NCBI GenBank assembly: GCA_903845315.1
Contig: CAIMWY010000148.1
Location: 1 to 14,663 of the forward strand
DNA from: an uncultured Burkholderiales bacterium
GTDB lineage: Bacteria; Pseudomonadota; Gammaproteobacteria; Burkholderiales; Burkholderiaceae
DNA length: 14,663 nucleotides
Direction: 5' to 3'
The position numbers and the translations under genes were made by a program. The notes below the pieces were generated by a model that saw only the letters and a list, made by a program, of their open reading frames with translations, ran no database searches and was not told the origin of the DNA. Shown piece after piece: positions 1-7,440 of the stretch. Position 1 is the first letter of the stretch, and each line of letters begins with the position of its first letter.

Positions 1-288
1 CACCACTGCACCCATTTGGTCTTCAGGCAGGTTGCGGATTTCAAAAATCCCGGCTTGCTTGGCTTCCACCAAAAACACGGTTTTGTCTTCCAACTTGGTG
101 GTCACGGTGGCAGTGACGGTCACTTCAACGATGCCATCGGCCACTTGCTCCATGCCAACGCCCAGTTGAATGTCCACCGAGGGTTGCTCTTGAGACGTCA
201 AGATGGCCGGTGAATTGGGCTGCTCCAACGACAAGTCTTTCAAGTAAACACGCTGGATTTGGAACACGGGGGTGAGTTCTTCGGACAT
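1..288 (-). CDS. secB: Protein-export chaperone SecB (N-terminal 96 residues, cut by the window edge)
   Basis: SecB is a cytosolic tetrameric chaperone that keeps precursor proteins unfolded and delivers them to SecA and the Sec translocon (family knowledge). The visible 96 residues begin [20 protein letters not shown], the typical proteobacterial SecB start, followed by [10 protein letters not shown] and the beta-strand-rich core ([20 protein letters not shown], then [14 protein letters not shown]). The family is usually about 150 residues, so the C-terminal third lies outside the window. The ATG at 288 is preceded by AAGGA (298-294) at good spacing. It lies downstream of grxC on the same strand, as in the E. 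coli yibN-grxC-secB cluster. A terminator-like hairpin sits immediately upstream, so secB may be expressed by read-through. Identity is very secure. Confidence 0.96.
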   Translation of the reverse strand, partial: MSEELTPVFQIQRVYLKDLSLEQPNSPAILTSQEQPSVDIQLGVGMEQVADGIVEVTVTATVTTKLEDKTVFLVEAKQAGIFEIRNLPEDQMGAVV

Positions 289-302
289 TTTTTTCCTTGT
301 AC

Positions 303-336
303 AAAAATGCCTGCTTCGGCAAGTACCGAAGCAGGC
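303..336 (-). terminator. Intrinsic terminator-like hairpin between grxC and secB
   Basis: Read leftward, GCCTGCTTCGG (336-326) pairs perfectly with CCGAAGCAGGC (319-309): an 11-bp stem with a 6-base loop. The stem is followed by A and then five T residues (307-303). This is a standard Rho-independent terminator for the rhodanese-grxC transcript. The T-run ends about 5 bases before the secB Shine-Dalgarno AAGGA, which leaves no room for a promoter between terminator and secB. It could therefore act as a partial terminator or attenuator for secB. The structure is seen directly; the function is inferred. Confidence 0.75.
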
Positions 337-367
337 GGCAAATCGGGATGGCCGAGATTATGTCAGC

Positions 368-625
368 TCAAGATTGCAGCAAAGGCATCAAACCGCCTTG
401 GCTGTCGAGGGCGATCAAGTCGTCACAGCCCCCCACATGGGTGTCCCCGATGAAGATTTGGGGAACGGTGCGCCGCCCCGTCAAGTTCATCATGCGCATG
501 CGCTCGTCCGGGTCGGTGTCCACACGCACTTCTTCGATGTGCGCCACGCCTTTGGCTTGAAGAATTTGTTTGGCCCGAACGCAGTAAGGACAAACAGCGG
601 TGGTGTAGATCTTGACGGCTTGCAT
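368..625 (-). CDS. grxC: Glutaredoxin 3 (GrxC)
   Basis: A small cytosolic dithiol glutaredoxin that reduces protein disulfides and glutathione mixed disulfides using glutathione. At 85 residues it is the usual size for Grx3. The thioredoxin fold starts at residue 4 (VKIYTTAVCPYC), with the redox motif CPYC at residues 12-15. The cis-proline glutathione-binding segment TVPQIFI is at 53-59, and the second glutathione-binding motif GGCDDL at 65-70. The ATG at 625 has only a weak purine-rich leader (GAGAAAGA). It follows the rhodanese gene by 51 bases and precedes secB by 79 bases on the same strand, as in the E. coli yibN-grxC-secB cluster. All catalytic residues are intact. Confidence 0.96.
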   Translation of the reverse strand: MQAVKIYTTAVCPYCVRAKQILQAKGVAHIEEVRVDTDPDERMRMMNLTGRRTVPQIFIGDTHVGGCDDLIALDSQGGLMPLLQS

Positions 626-676
626 GGGGGTCTTTCTCTCGGGTATTTGGTCTCGGTTGATGGCTGATTGAAAAGC

Positions 677-1084
677 TCAGGCTTTCGAAGTGGGTAGGTT
701 AGCTTCTTTCCAAGCCTTGAGCCCGCCTTGCAACGAATGAACCTTCTCGTAACCCAGTTTTTGGGCCACCGCTTGTGCGCGCTTAGAACGCATGCCAGAA
801 GCACACACCATGATGAGGGGCACGCTTTTGTTTTTAGCCACCGACGTCAACCGGCTTTCCAATTGATCGAGTGGCACATGCAAAGCCCCAGAAATATGAC
901 TGGCAGCAAACTCGTCATCGCCGCATACATCAATGACCACGCCTTTTTCGCGGTTCATGCACTGCACAGCTTCGGTGGGCGACAGGCCAGAGCCCGCTGC
1001 TTCTTGCACCACAGGCAGCAGCAAAAAAAAGCCGCTGCTCAAAGCAACAGCAATCAACATCCAGTTATCGAGGATAAATTTCAC
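677..1084 (-). CDS. Membrane-anchored rhodanese-like sulfurtransferase (YibN type)
   Basis: A 135-residue single-domain rhodanese. Residues about 5-27 (LDNWMLIAVALSSGFFLLLP) form one N-terminal membrane segment, so the catalytic domain is probably tethered to the inner membrane. The rhodanese domain spans about 35-130 and includes DEFAASHISGALHVPLDQL and the active-site loop CASGMRS, with Cys94 as the predicted persulfide-carrying residue. An oddity is IDVCGDDEF, where most rhodaneses have Arg after DV; here it is Cys54. The start is GTG at 1084 with no strong Shine-Dalgarno. Upstream of grxC and secB, it matches the E. coli yibN position and size. The biological sulfur acceptor is unknown. 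Confidence 0.88.
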   Translation of the reverse strand: MKFILDNWMLIAVALSSGFFLLLPVVQEAAGSGLSPTEAVQCMNREKGVVIDVCGDDEFAASHISGALHVPLDQLESRLTSVAKNKSVPLIMVCASGMRSKRAQAVAQKLGYEKVHSLQGGLKAWKEANLPTSKA

Positions 1085-1181
1085 GAGTGGTCCAGTTCAG
1101 GAGAGGTTGTAAAAAACGAGTGTCAGGTCGTCATTCTAAAATCACTGCACTCCTTTAGCTGACTTTGTTTATAAACACCCT
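1085..1181. promoter_or_regulatory. Divergent spacer between rhodanese and gpmA with a -10-like palindrome
   Basis: This 97-bp spacer must carry the start signals for both gpmA (rightward) and the rhodanese-grxC group (leftward). It contains the perfect 10-bp palindrome GTTTATAAAC at 1167-1176, which presents TATAAA on both strands. The rightward hexamer (1170-1175) would place the transcript start at about 1182, the gpmA ATG itself. A further TAAAAT lies at 1137-1142. I could not find a well-spaced -35 match for any of these, and gpmA has no Shine-Dalgarno in this stretch. The promoter call is therefore tentative. Confidence 0.35.
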
Positions 1182-1928
1182 ATGTATAAGCTCGTTTTAA
1201 TCCGCCACGGCGAATCCACCTGGAACCTTGAAAACCGTTTCACCGGTTGGACCGATGTCGATCTGACACCCACTGGCATCACCCAAGCCCAAAACGCAGG
1301 GCGACTTCTCAAGGCTGAAGGCTTTCAATTTGATGTGGCCTATACCAGCGTGTTGAAACGCGCCATTCGAACGCTTTATCTGGCTTTAGACGAAATGGAC
1401 TGCACTTGGCTGCCCGTGGTCAAAAGCTGGCGCCTGAACGAGCGCCACTATGGCGGTTTACAAGGCTTGAACAAAGCCGACATGGCCAAGCAATATGGCC
1501 CTGAACAGGTGCTGGTTTGGCGCCGCAGCTACGACACCCCTCCGCCGGTGCTGGAAGCCAACGACCCGCGCAGCGAGCGAGGCGACCCACGCTACGCCAA
1601 ACTTGACCCGGCACAAGTACCCCTGACTGAGTGCCTGAAAGACACGGTGGCGCGCGTGATGCCGTTCTGGACCGAGTCGATGGCCCCAGCCATCAAAGCG
1701 GGCAAACGCATCGTGGTGGCGGCGCATGGCAACTCGATTCGGGCCTTGGTGAAGTACTTAGACAACATTTCCGACCAGGACATCGTCAACTTGAACATTC
1801 CCAACGGCATTCCCTTGGTGTATGAGCTAGATGAACACCTCAAACCCATCCGTCACTATTACCTGGGGGACGCCGAGGCCGCAGCCAACGCCGCAGCCGC
1901 AGTGGCCGCACAAGGGCAGAGGGCTTGA
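1182..1928 (+). CDS. gpmA: 2,3-bisphosphoglycerate-dependent phosphoglycerate mutase
   Basis: Interconverts 3-phosphoglycerate and 2-phosphoglycerate in glycolysis and gluconeogenesis through a phosphohistidine intermediate (family knowledge). The 248-residue length is typical of the dPGM family. The N-terminal LIRHGES motif carries the phosphorylated His9. Also visible are [11 protein letters not shown] at 19-29, [13 protein letters not shown] with the acid Glu87, and the second catalytic histidine in AAHGNS (His182). The tail after residue 230 is alanine-rich ([14 protein letters not shown]) and is probably disordered. The ATG at 1182 starts the conserved N-terminal strand directly, so the start is secure although no Shine-Dalgarno is visible. 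It is followed by the S41 peptidase gene after 75 bases, probably co-transcribed. Confidence 0.97.
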   Translation: MYKLVLIRHGESTWNLENRFTGWTDVDLTPTGITQAQNAGRLLKAEGFQFDVAYTSVLKRAIRTLYLALDEMDCTWLPVVKSWRLNERHYGGLQGLNKADMAKQYGPEQVLVWRRSYDTPPPVLEANDPRSERGDPRYAKLDPAQVPLTECLKDTVARVMPFWTESMAPAIKAGKRIVVAAHGNSIRALVKYLDNISDQDIVNLNIPNGIPLVYELDEHLKPIRHYYLGDAEAAANAAAAVAAQGQRA

Positions 1929-2003
1929 CACTTTTTTACAATGCGGAGTTGCTTCGCGTTGTATATTGAGGCAATACAAATCACGTCAACTATCAAGGGC
2001 ACC

Positions 2004-3467
2004 ATGGGTCACAAACTCAAGATCGCAGGATGGATCACCATCGGGGCGCTGACCGGAGCGCTGACCACCGTGTCACTGCAAACCGCCGCACGCGCCAACA
2101 TGGCCCCGCTGCCACTGGAAGAGTTGCAGCAGCTCGCCGCAGTATTTGGCATGGTCAAGAGCGATTACGTCGAGCCAGTGGACGAGAAAAAACTCATCAA
2201 CGACGCCATCACAGGCATGGTGGCCAGCCTTGACCCGCATTCGCAGTACTACGACAAGAAAACCTTCAAAGAGTTCCGCGAAGGCACCACCGGTCGGTTT
2301 GTCGGCGTAGGCATTGAAATCACCCAAGAAGATGGCTTGGTCAAAGTGATCTCGCCGATTGAAGGTTCACCCGCTTTTCGCGCCGGCATGAAGTCAGGCG
2401 ACTTGATCACCAAGATTGACGACACCGCGGTCAAAGGCTTATCGCTCAATGATGCCGTCAAACGCATGCGTGGCGAACCCGGCACCAAGGTGCTATTGAC
2501 CATCTTGCGCAAAGACGAGAACCGCAGCTTTCCCGTGACCATCGTGCGCGAAGAAATCAAAACCCAAAGCGTCAAAGGCAAAGTGGTGGAGCCAGGCTTT
2601 GGGTGGATTCGCTTGAGCCAGTTCCAAGAGCGATCGGTGGAAGACTTCAGCAAGAAACTCGAAGAAATTTACAAGCAAGAACCCAAACTCAAGGGCTTGG
2701 TGCTCGACTTACGCAACGACCCCGGTGGTTTGCTTGACGCGGCAGTGGCCGTGTCGGCCGTGTTTTTGCCTGAGAACGTGACCGTGGTGTCGACCAACGG
2801 CCAATTGGCCGAAAGCAAGTTTGCCTACAAGGCAGCGCCTGAGTTTTATCGCCGCGGCAATGGTGCCGACACCATTGCCCGCTTGCAGCAAAGCACCAAA
2901 GGTGTCTACAAAACCATCCCCTTGGTGGTGTTGGTGAACGAGGGCTCGGCATCTGCCAGCGAGATCGTGGCTGGTGCCCTGCAAGACCACAAACGTGCCG
3001 TCATCATGGGCAGCCAAACCTTTGGCAAAGGCTCGGTGCAAACCGTGCGGCAACTCGGCGCAGACACGGCTTTGAAAATAACCACTGCGCGTTACTACAC
3101 ACCCAGCGGACGTTCCATCCAAGCCAAGGGCATCGTGCCCGATGTGTTGGTCGACGACACCGCCGAAGGCAGTCCTTACGCAATTTTGCGCATGCGTGAA
3201 GCCGATCTGGACAAGCACTTGCAAAGCGGTCAAGGCAATGAAGCCAAAGACAAAACGCTCGAGAAAGAACGGGAAAAAGCCCGTGAAGAAGCCATGAAGC
3301 GCTTAGAAGAAGAGTCCAAAAAGCCCAACAACGAACGGCGCCCACCTGAGTTTGGCAGCGAGAAAGACTTCCAGTTGCAACAAGCCATCCAGCGCCTCAA
3401 AGGCCTGCCCGTATTGGCCAGCAAAACCCAAAGCGAGCGTGCTGTCGCCGAAGTCAAAGACAAGTGA
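2004..3467 (+). CDS. C-terminal processing peptidase, S41 family (CtpA/Prc-like)
   Basis: A 487-residue envelope serine protease of the carboxyl-terminal processing family. Residues 1-32 (basic start, then IAGWITIGALTGAL and a small-residue site near ARA) form a signal peptide or anchor, implying a periplasmic location. A PDZ domain covers about 95-185 (VGVGIEI, SPAFRAGMKSGDLI). The S41 catalytic domain follows, with LRNDPGGLLDAAV at 237-249, nucleophile Ser317 in EGSASASEI, general base Lys342 in FGKGSVQ, and Gln346, matching the Ser/Lys/Gln spacing known for Prc and CtpA. The C-terminus, about 410-445, is dense in Glu, Lys and Arg and probably helical. I chose ATG 2004 over an in-frame ATG at 1941 because it has AAGGG at 1995-1999 and leads straight into the signal peptide. 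Substrates cannot be read from the sequence. Confidence 0.93.
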   Translation: MGHKLKIAGWITIGALTGALTTVSLQTAARANMAPLPLEELQQLAAVFGMVKSDYVEPVDEKKLINDAITGMVASLDPHSQYYDKKTFKEFREGTTGRFVGVGIEITQEDGLVKVISPIEGSPAFRAGMKSGDLITKIDDTAVKGLSLNDAVKRMRGEPGTKVLLTILRKDENRSFPVTIVREEIKTQSVKGKVVEPGFGWIRLSQFQERSVEDFSKKLEEIYKQEPKLKGLVLDLRNDPGGLLDAAVAVSAVFLPENVTVVSTNGQLAESKFAYKAAPEFYRRGNGADTIARLQQSTKGVYKTIPLVVLVNEGSASASEIVAGALQDHKRAVIMGSQTFGKGSVQTVRQLGADTALKITTARYYTPSGRSIQAKGIVPDVLVDDTAEGSPYAILRMREADLDKHLQSGQGNEAKDKTLEKEREKAREEAMKRLEEESKKPNNERRPPEFGSEKDFQLQQAIQRLKGLPVLASKTQSERAVAEVKDK

Positions 3468-3485
3468 CGCAGGGGCGAGTTCGCG

Positions 3486-4238
3486 GTGAATGACGACCAA
3501 CTGCTGCGCTACTCGCGCCACATCCTGCTGGATGACCTTGGCGTTGAGGGTCAGCAGCGTTTGCTTGACAGTCACGCGTTGATCGTGGGTGCGGGTGGAC
3601 TGGGCTCTCCCGTGGCCATGTACCTCGCGGCATCGGGCGTGGGTCACATCACGATCGCCGACCATGACGTGGTTGACCTCACCAACTTGCAACGCCAAAT
3701 CGCCCACACCACCGAACGGGTGGGGCAAACCAAAGTCGACTCTGCCACCCAAGCCATGCTCGCCTTAAACCCCGAGGTGCGTGTGACCGCTTTGGCACAC
3801 AAGCTCAACGCCGCAGAACTCGACATCTTGGTGCCCACCATGCAGGTGGTGGTGGACTGTTGCGATAACTTTGCCACCCGCCAAGCCGTCAACGCTGCCT
3901 GTGTGACACACCGCGTCCCCTTGGTGTCTGGGGCGGCCATTCGCATGGACGCACAACTGGCGGTGTATGACGCACGCGATGCCAACTCACCCTGCTATGC
4001 CTGTATCTTTCCGCCCGACCAAGCGCCAGAAGAAGTGCAGTGCGCCACGTTGGGTGTGCTCGCGCCATTGGTCGGCGTAGTGGGTAGCTTGCAGGCCATG
4101 GAGGCTGTCAAGTTGCTGGCGGGTTTAGGTTCTCGTTTGACAGGTCGTTTGCAAATGCTGGATGGACGCAGCTTGGAATGGAACGAGGTGCGCTTGCAGC
4201 GCAACCCCAGTTGCCCGGTGTGCGGTCAAACCCATTGA
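3486..4238 (+). CDS. MoeB/ThiF/HesA-family adenylyltransferase (E1-like)
   Basis: A 250-residue cytosolic E1-like enzyme that adenylates the C-terminal Gly-Gly of a ubiquitin-like sulfur carrier, either MoaD for molybdopterin or ThiS for thiamine. The Rossmann motif GAGGLGSP is at 36-42. It is followed by ADHDVVDLTNLQRQ at 58-71 (adenylate-binding Asp and Arg), TKVDSA at 82-87 and CCDNFATR at 125-132. Cys186 in QCATLGVLAP corresponds to the conserved cysteine of the family. The structural zinc site is complete: CYAC (170-173) and CPVC (243-246). The start is GTG at 3486 with AGGGG at 3471-3475. The stop lies 9 bases from the end of the convergent nuclease gene. MoeB and ThiF cannot be separated without a comparison; MoeB is more common in this gene context. 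Confidence 0.9.
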   Translation: MNDDQLLRYSRHILLDDLGVEGQQRLLDSHALIVGAGGLGSPVAMYLAASGVGHITIADHDVVDLTNLQRQIAHTTERVGQTKVDSATQAMLALNPEVRVTALAHKLNAAELDILVPTMQVVVDCCDNFATRQAVNAACVTHRVPLVSGAAIRMDAQLAVYDARDANSPCYACIFPPDQAPEEVQCATLGVLAPLVGVVGSLQAMEAVKLLAGLGSRLTGRLQMLDGRSLEWNEVRLQRNPSCPVCGQTH

Positions 4239-4247
4239 GTTGGGCCC

Positions 4248-4757
4248 TCAAGGACAAGCGCCAAAGCGTTTTCTGAACCAGCGGGGCGCGAGTGCGTGCG
4301 GGTCTGCAAACAAGCCCCTGCGTTGACTTTGCGCCTGCATTTGCAAGGCGTCGTACGGTCCCGGAAAATTTTGATAGCTGTACGACCAGGCATGTCCTTG
4401 CCCCACCATCCAAGCGCCCACATCGTGTCCTTGGCGTGACAACTGCGCCAGCAAACGTCCATAGGTGTCGCGGTGACGGCCCAGCACCTCCACTGTTTGA
4501 CCTTGCAACACAGCGCGCAAAGCCTCACGCGACTGCGGACCCCAACTTTGGCAAAGCTCTGGCGCGTCAATGCCCAGCACACGCACCTTTTGTACCTCAC
4601 CTGCGTGCATGGGTTGCACCCACACGGTATCGCCGTCGCTGACATGGGTGACCACGCCTAGCCATGCGCGCTCCATATCGGCAAGCGCAGCACGACCACA
4701 GAGGTATGCCACCACCAGGCAAGTACGCATCAAAAATAAAGTCAGAGTCTTTTGCAT
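4248..4757 (-). CDS. Exported thermonuclease-like (SNase/TNase domain) protein
   Basis: A 169-residue protein of the staphylococcal nuclease family, Ca2+-dependent enzymes that cut DNA and RNA. The N-terminal hydrophobic stretch ending ...RAALA-D looks like a cleavable signal peptide, so it probably acts in the periplasm or outside the cell. Numbered from the upstream GTG (4760), the family residues are present: DGDT (42-45, metal ligand Asp44), Arg60 in VRVLGIDAPE, Asp65, Glu68 and Arg102 in YGRLLA. These match Asp21, Arg35, Asp40, Glu43 and Arg87 of the staphylococcal enzyme. GTG 4760 and ATG 4757 are adjacent in-frame starts and neither has a strong Shine-Dalgarno; I prefer the ATG. It is convergent with the MoeB-type gene and divergent from the SulP gene. 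Confidence 0.9.
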   Translation of the reverse strand: MQKTLTLFLMRTCLVVAYLCGRAALADMERAWLGVVTHVSDGDTVWVQPMHAGEVQKVRVLGIDAPELCQSWGPQSREALRAVLQGQTVEVLGRHRDTYGRLLAQLSRQGHDVGAWMVGQGHAWSYSYQNFPGPYDALQMQAQSQRRGLFADPHALAPRWFRKRFGACP

Positions 4758-4855
4758 CACGTCTTATTGGAAGCCGCTGAACGTCTGCGTTTTTGCAAGC
4801 CGCTCACAGACATCGGGAGACCGCCCCTTAATGCGGCTCAAGTTAGCATTCACCC

Positions 4856-6538
4856 ATGCGCGACTTGAAACACTGGCTGCCATTTTTAAACTGGCCTCGC
4901 CCCACGCCACAACTGCTCAAAAGTGAAGCCTTCGCAGGATTGAGCGTGGGTTTAATGGTCATCCCACAAGGTGTGGCCTATGCCGCGTTGGCAGGGATGC
5001 CCTTGATCACAGGCATGTATGCTTCGCTTATTCCGGCCTTGGTGTCGGTTCTGTTTAGTGCATCAAATCGCTTGTCGGTCGGGCCCACAGCGCTCACCGC
5101 GATCTTGGTATCAGCCTCGCTCACAGGCATGGCCGAGCCGGGCAGCGCCGAGTGGATCAACCTCACCGTGTGGCTGTCGCTCATGACGGGCTTGCTACAA
5201 GTGGTTTTAGGGTTTGCGCGTTTTGGTTGGCTGTTGAATTTGGTCAGCTCACCCGTGCTGATGGCCTTCACACAGGGGGCGGGCCTGCTGATCCTTGCGT
5301 CGCAACTCCCTGCGTTGTTGGGGCTCACGCACGGTTGGTCGTCCCTGTGGCAACCACAGCACATTGACATGGCCAGTCTGCTGTTTGGCCTGGTGACCTT
5401 GGTGCTGCTGATGTTGGCACGACGCTGGCGCCCCACGTTTCCCACCGTGCTGGTGGTGGTGCTAGGGGCCGCAGGTGTGAGCGCCGGGTTGGACTTGCCC
5501 GCCCAAGGCACAGCGGTAGTGGGTGCATTGCCGCAAGGCCTGCCCAGTGTGTACTGGCCTACCGTGTTGGATTGGGCAAGCTTCAAGCAACTGGTGCTAC
5601 CCACCCTGGTGATCACCCTGGTGAGCTTTTTAGAAACAGCGTCGAGTGCCAAGGTCGACAACGACCGCAGTGGCAAACGCTGGGACCAAGACCAAGACCT
5701 GATTGGCCAAGGCTTGGCCAAAGTGGCCTCGGGTTTGTGTGGCGCGTTTCCCACCAGTTCCTCGTTCTCGCGCTCGGCTTTGAATCTGTATGCGGGGGCG
5801 CAGTCTGCTTGGGCCACCGTGTTTTCTGTCGGCGTGATTTTGCTGATCTTGTTGCTCTTGACCTCAGTGCTGCAACCGGTCCCTCAATCGGTGTTGGCGG
5901 CCATTGTGGTGTCAGCCGTGATGGGCCTGATCAAGCCGCGTGCATTTGTGAAGCTCTACGCCATCAACCGGGCCGAAGCCGCCACAGCGGCCGTGACCTT
6001 GGTGATCACCCTGCTGTCGGCCCCGCGTTTGTATTGGGGCGTGTTGGCAGGCATGCTGATGGGCTTGAGCCACTTTTTGCACACGCGCTTGCATCCACGC
6101 ATCATCGAAGTGGGCTTGCATGCCGACGGCAGCCTGCGCGACCGCCACTTGTGGAAGCTGCCGCCCTTGGCCCCACAGCTCTATGCGCTGCGCATGGATG
6201 CCGAACTGGACTTTGCAGCGGCCAGCTCACTCGAGCGCGCCGTGATGGAACACCTGAGCCAGCACCCAGACGTGCGCCACGTGTGCTTGTTTGCCCAGCC
6301 GATCAACCGCATCGACGCCACAGGCGTGGAGAGCATGGCCAAACTGGAAGCCATGTTGACCGAGCGACACATCACCCTGCACATCAGCGGCATGAAGCTG
6401 CCTGTTGAAACCGTGCTGCGTCGCGCAGCTTGCTTGGAGCCCCACGTGGGCTTGCGCATCTACCGCACCGATGCGCAAGCGGTGCAGCAACTGCGGCAGC
6501 TGGAGACACTGCCTGCGGACATGGGGTGGTGTATTTGA
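4856..6538 (+). CDS. SulP (SLC26)-family anion transporter with STAS domain
   Basis: A 560-residue inner-membrane transporter. The SulP family moves anions such as sulfate, bicarbonate or dicarboxylates; the substrate cannot be told here. The family signature is clear at 35-60 (IPQGVAYAALAGMP, ITGMYASLIP). The typical sequence VSFLETASSAK and the motif GAFPTSSSFSRSALN (about 295-310) follow within the roughly 400-residue multi-helix core. The C-terminal cytoplasmic STAS domain covers about 435-545, with NRIDATGVESM near 480-490 in the position of the conserved D-(S/T)-TG loop. Length is normal. ATG 4856 has no evident Shine-Dalgarno. It stands alone, divergent from the nuclease and convergent with the DUF429 gene, with no sulfate or carbon-fixation genes nearby to suggest a role. 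Confidence 0.92.
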   Translation: MRDLKHWLPFLNWPRPTPQLLKSEAFAGLSVGLMVIPQGVAYAALAGMPLITGMYASLIPALVSVLFSASNRLSVGPTALTAILVSASLTGMAEPGSAEWINLTVWLSLMTGLLQVVLGFARFGWLLNLVSSPVLMAFTQGAGLLILASQLPALLGLTHGWSSLWQPQHIDMASLLFGLVTLVLLMLARRWRPTFPTVLVVVLGAAGVSAGLDLPAQGTAVVGALPQGLPSVYWPTVLDWASFKQLVLPTLVITLVSFLETASSAKVDNDRSGKRWDQDQDLIGQGLAKVASGLCGAFPTSSSFSRSALNLYAGAQSAWATVFSVGVILLILLLLTSVLQPVPQSVLAAIVVSAVMGLIKPRAFVKLYAINRAEAATAAVTLVITLLSAPRLYWGVLAGMLMGLSHFLHTRLHPRIIEVGLHADGSLRDRHLWKLPPLAPQLYALRMDAELDFAAASSLERAVMEHLSQHPDVRHVCLFAQPINRIDATGVESMAKLEAMLTERHITLHISGMKLPVETVLRRAACLEPHVGLRIYRTDAQAVQQLRQLETLPADMGWCI

Positions 6539-6568
6539 GGGGGCTAGTGGTAGGCCCATGCGCCCAAC

Positions 6569-7417
6569 TCAAGCGGTGACGATCCACCCTTCCAGCGGGT
6601 CACACGCTGGCAAGCCATAGTGCGCATCCCCCGCTTCGTGCTGCATGTGCGCCCAGGCGGCTTGCACCATGCACAGTGCAGCGTCTAAGCTGTCGCCGGA
6701 TGCGTCGTCCACCAAGGTGTCGTGTTGGGCGTGGGTGAGTTTGAGGCGCAGGCCCAAGCGGGTTTGACCCAACTCCAAGGCTTGCAGCAGTTGCTTGCGG
6801 GCAATCAAACGCTCAGGAGTTTGCTTGGCTTTGTCGTCGCTTTTGTAGCTGGTGTTGCCAATCAGCTCTCGCGCCAGCATACCGGGATAGGCCTCCAGGG
6901 CAATACGCAGCTTTGAACTGTGACTGCTGCTTGGCTTTGGCGTGTGTAAGCGTGGCAAACACACGCCCGCTTGCAGGAGCAAAGGCACACCGGCTTGCAG
7001 CATGTAGGCCACAGGCGGGTTGACCCACTTCATGGAAGGGCTGGAGCCCGCGGGTGTGTCGGTGGCGCGATGGGCAAATTTGCCCCCCACGGGCCGTGCA
7101 TCGCAAAAGGCTTTGAAAGACTCGCGTATGTCAGCACGACTCAAGGCGGCGTAGTGCTGCATGCAGGCTTGCCAATCGGTGGGCCAGCCTAAGGTTTGCA
7201 CCAGTTCGCGTGGCAAGCCAAATGGCAAATCGAACCCCCCCACCCAAGCCAGCGGTTGTTGCAGCCAATTGGCAAAGTCTGGCAGGGTGTGCAAGCGCAC
7301 GAGCTCGCGCAGTTGCACCCGACCTTGTGCCACATGGCCCAGGGCCAGCACGATGGGTTTGCGTGGGGAGGGGCTGCTGCTGAAGTCGCAGCCGAGCAAG
7401 ACGGTCGAGGCAGTCAT
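6569..7417 (-). CDS. DUF429 family protein (predicted RNase H-like fold)
   Basis: A 282-residue protein with the features of DUF429, a family of unknown role predicted to have an RNase H-like fold. Visible signatures are GCDFSSSPSPRKPI at the N-terminus (Asp11), WVGGFDLPFGLPR (Asp63), LEAYPG (Glu175) and SGDSLDAALCM (Asp242 and Asp245). Acidic residues in these positions could form a metal-binding centre, but no activity is established. There is no signal peptide or membrane segment. ATG 7417 is used; a TTG three codons upstream (7426) is possible. It lies 23 bases downstream of the BLUF gene on the same strand and is probably the last gene of the ybhP-like/cls/folE/BLUF run. It ends 30 bases from the convergent SulP gene. 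Confidence 0.82.
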   Translation of the reverse strand: MTASTVLLGCDFSSSPSPRKPIVLALGHVAQGRVQLRELVRLHTLPDFANWLQQPLAWVGGFDLPFGLPRELVQTLGWPTDWQACMQHYAALSRADIRESFKAFCDARPVGGKFAHRATDTPAGSSPSMKWVNPPVAYMLQAGVPLLLQAGVCLPRLHTPKPSSSHSSKLRIALEAYPGMLARELIGNTSYKSDDKAKQTPERLIARKQLLQALELGQTRLGLRLKLTHAQHDTLVDDASGDSLDAALCMVQAAWAHMQHEAGDAHYGLPACDPLEGWIVTA

Positions 7418-7440
7418 CCCAGCCAAGCCGCTGGCAGCGT

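Noticed and set aside
1875..1920. GCC/GCA-rich stretch at the gpmA end as a possible repeat element
   Set aside because: It is simply an alanine-rich C-terminal tail in frame with gpmA.
1925..1967. Perfect TTGACA at 1925-1930 over the gpmA stop as a promoter for the S41 peptidase gene
   Set aside because: No -10 match at normal spacing: TACAAT at 1937 is only 6 bases away and TATATT at 1962 is 31 bases away.
2048..2068. Short direct repeat (GCGCTGACC twice) in the S41 peptidase signal region
   Set aside because: It encodes the small-residue hydrophobic segment ALTGALT; composition explains it.
2709..3233. Open frame of 174 residues opposite the S41 peptidase
   Set aside because: It lies fully inside the catalytic domain coding sequence with no domain and no ribosome binding site.
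4978..6408. Long open frames of about 280 residues on the opposite strand (4978-5817) and in another frame (5572-6408)
   Set aside because: Both overlap the SulP gene, whose family motifs are continuous throughout; the alternative products show no recognisable domain and have biased composition.
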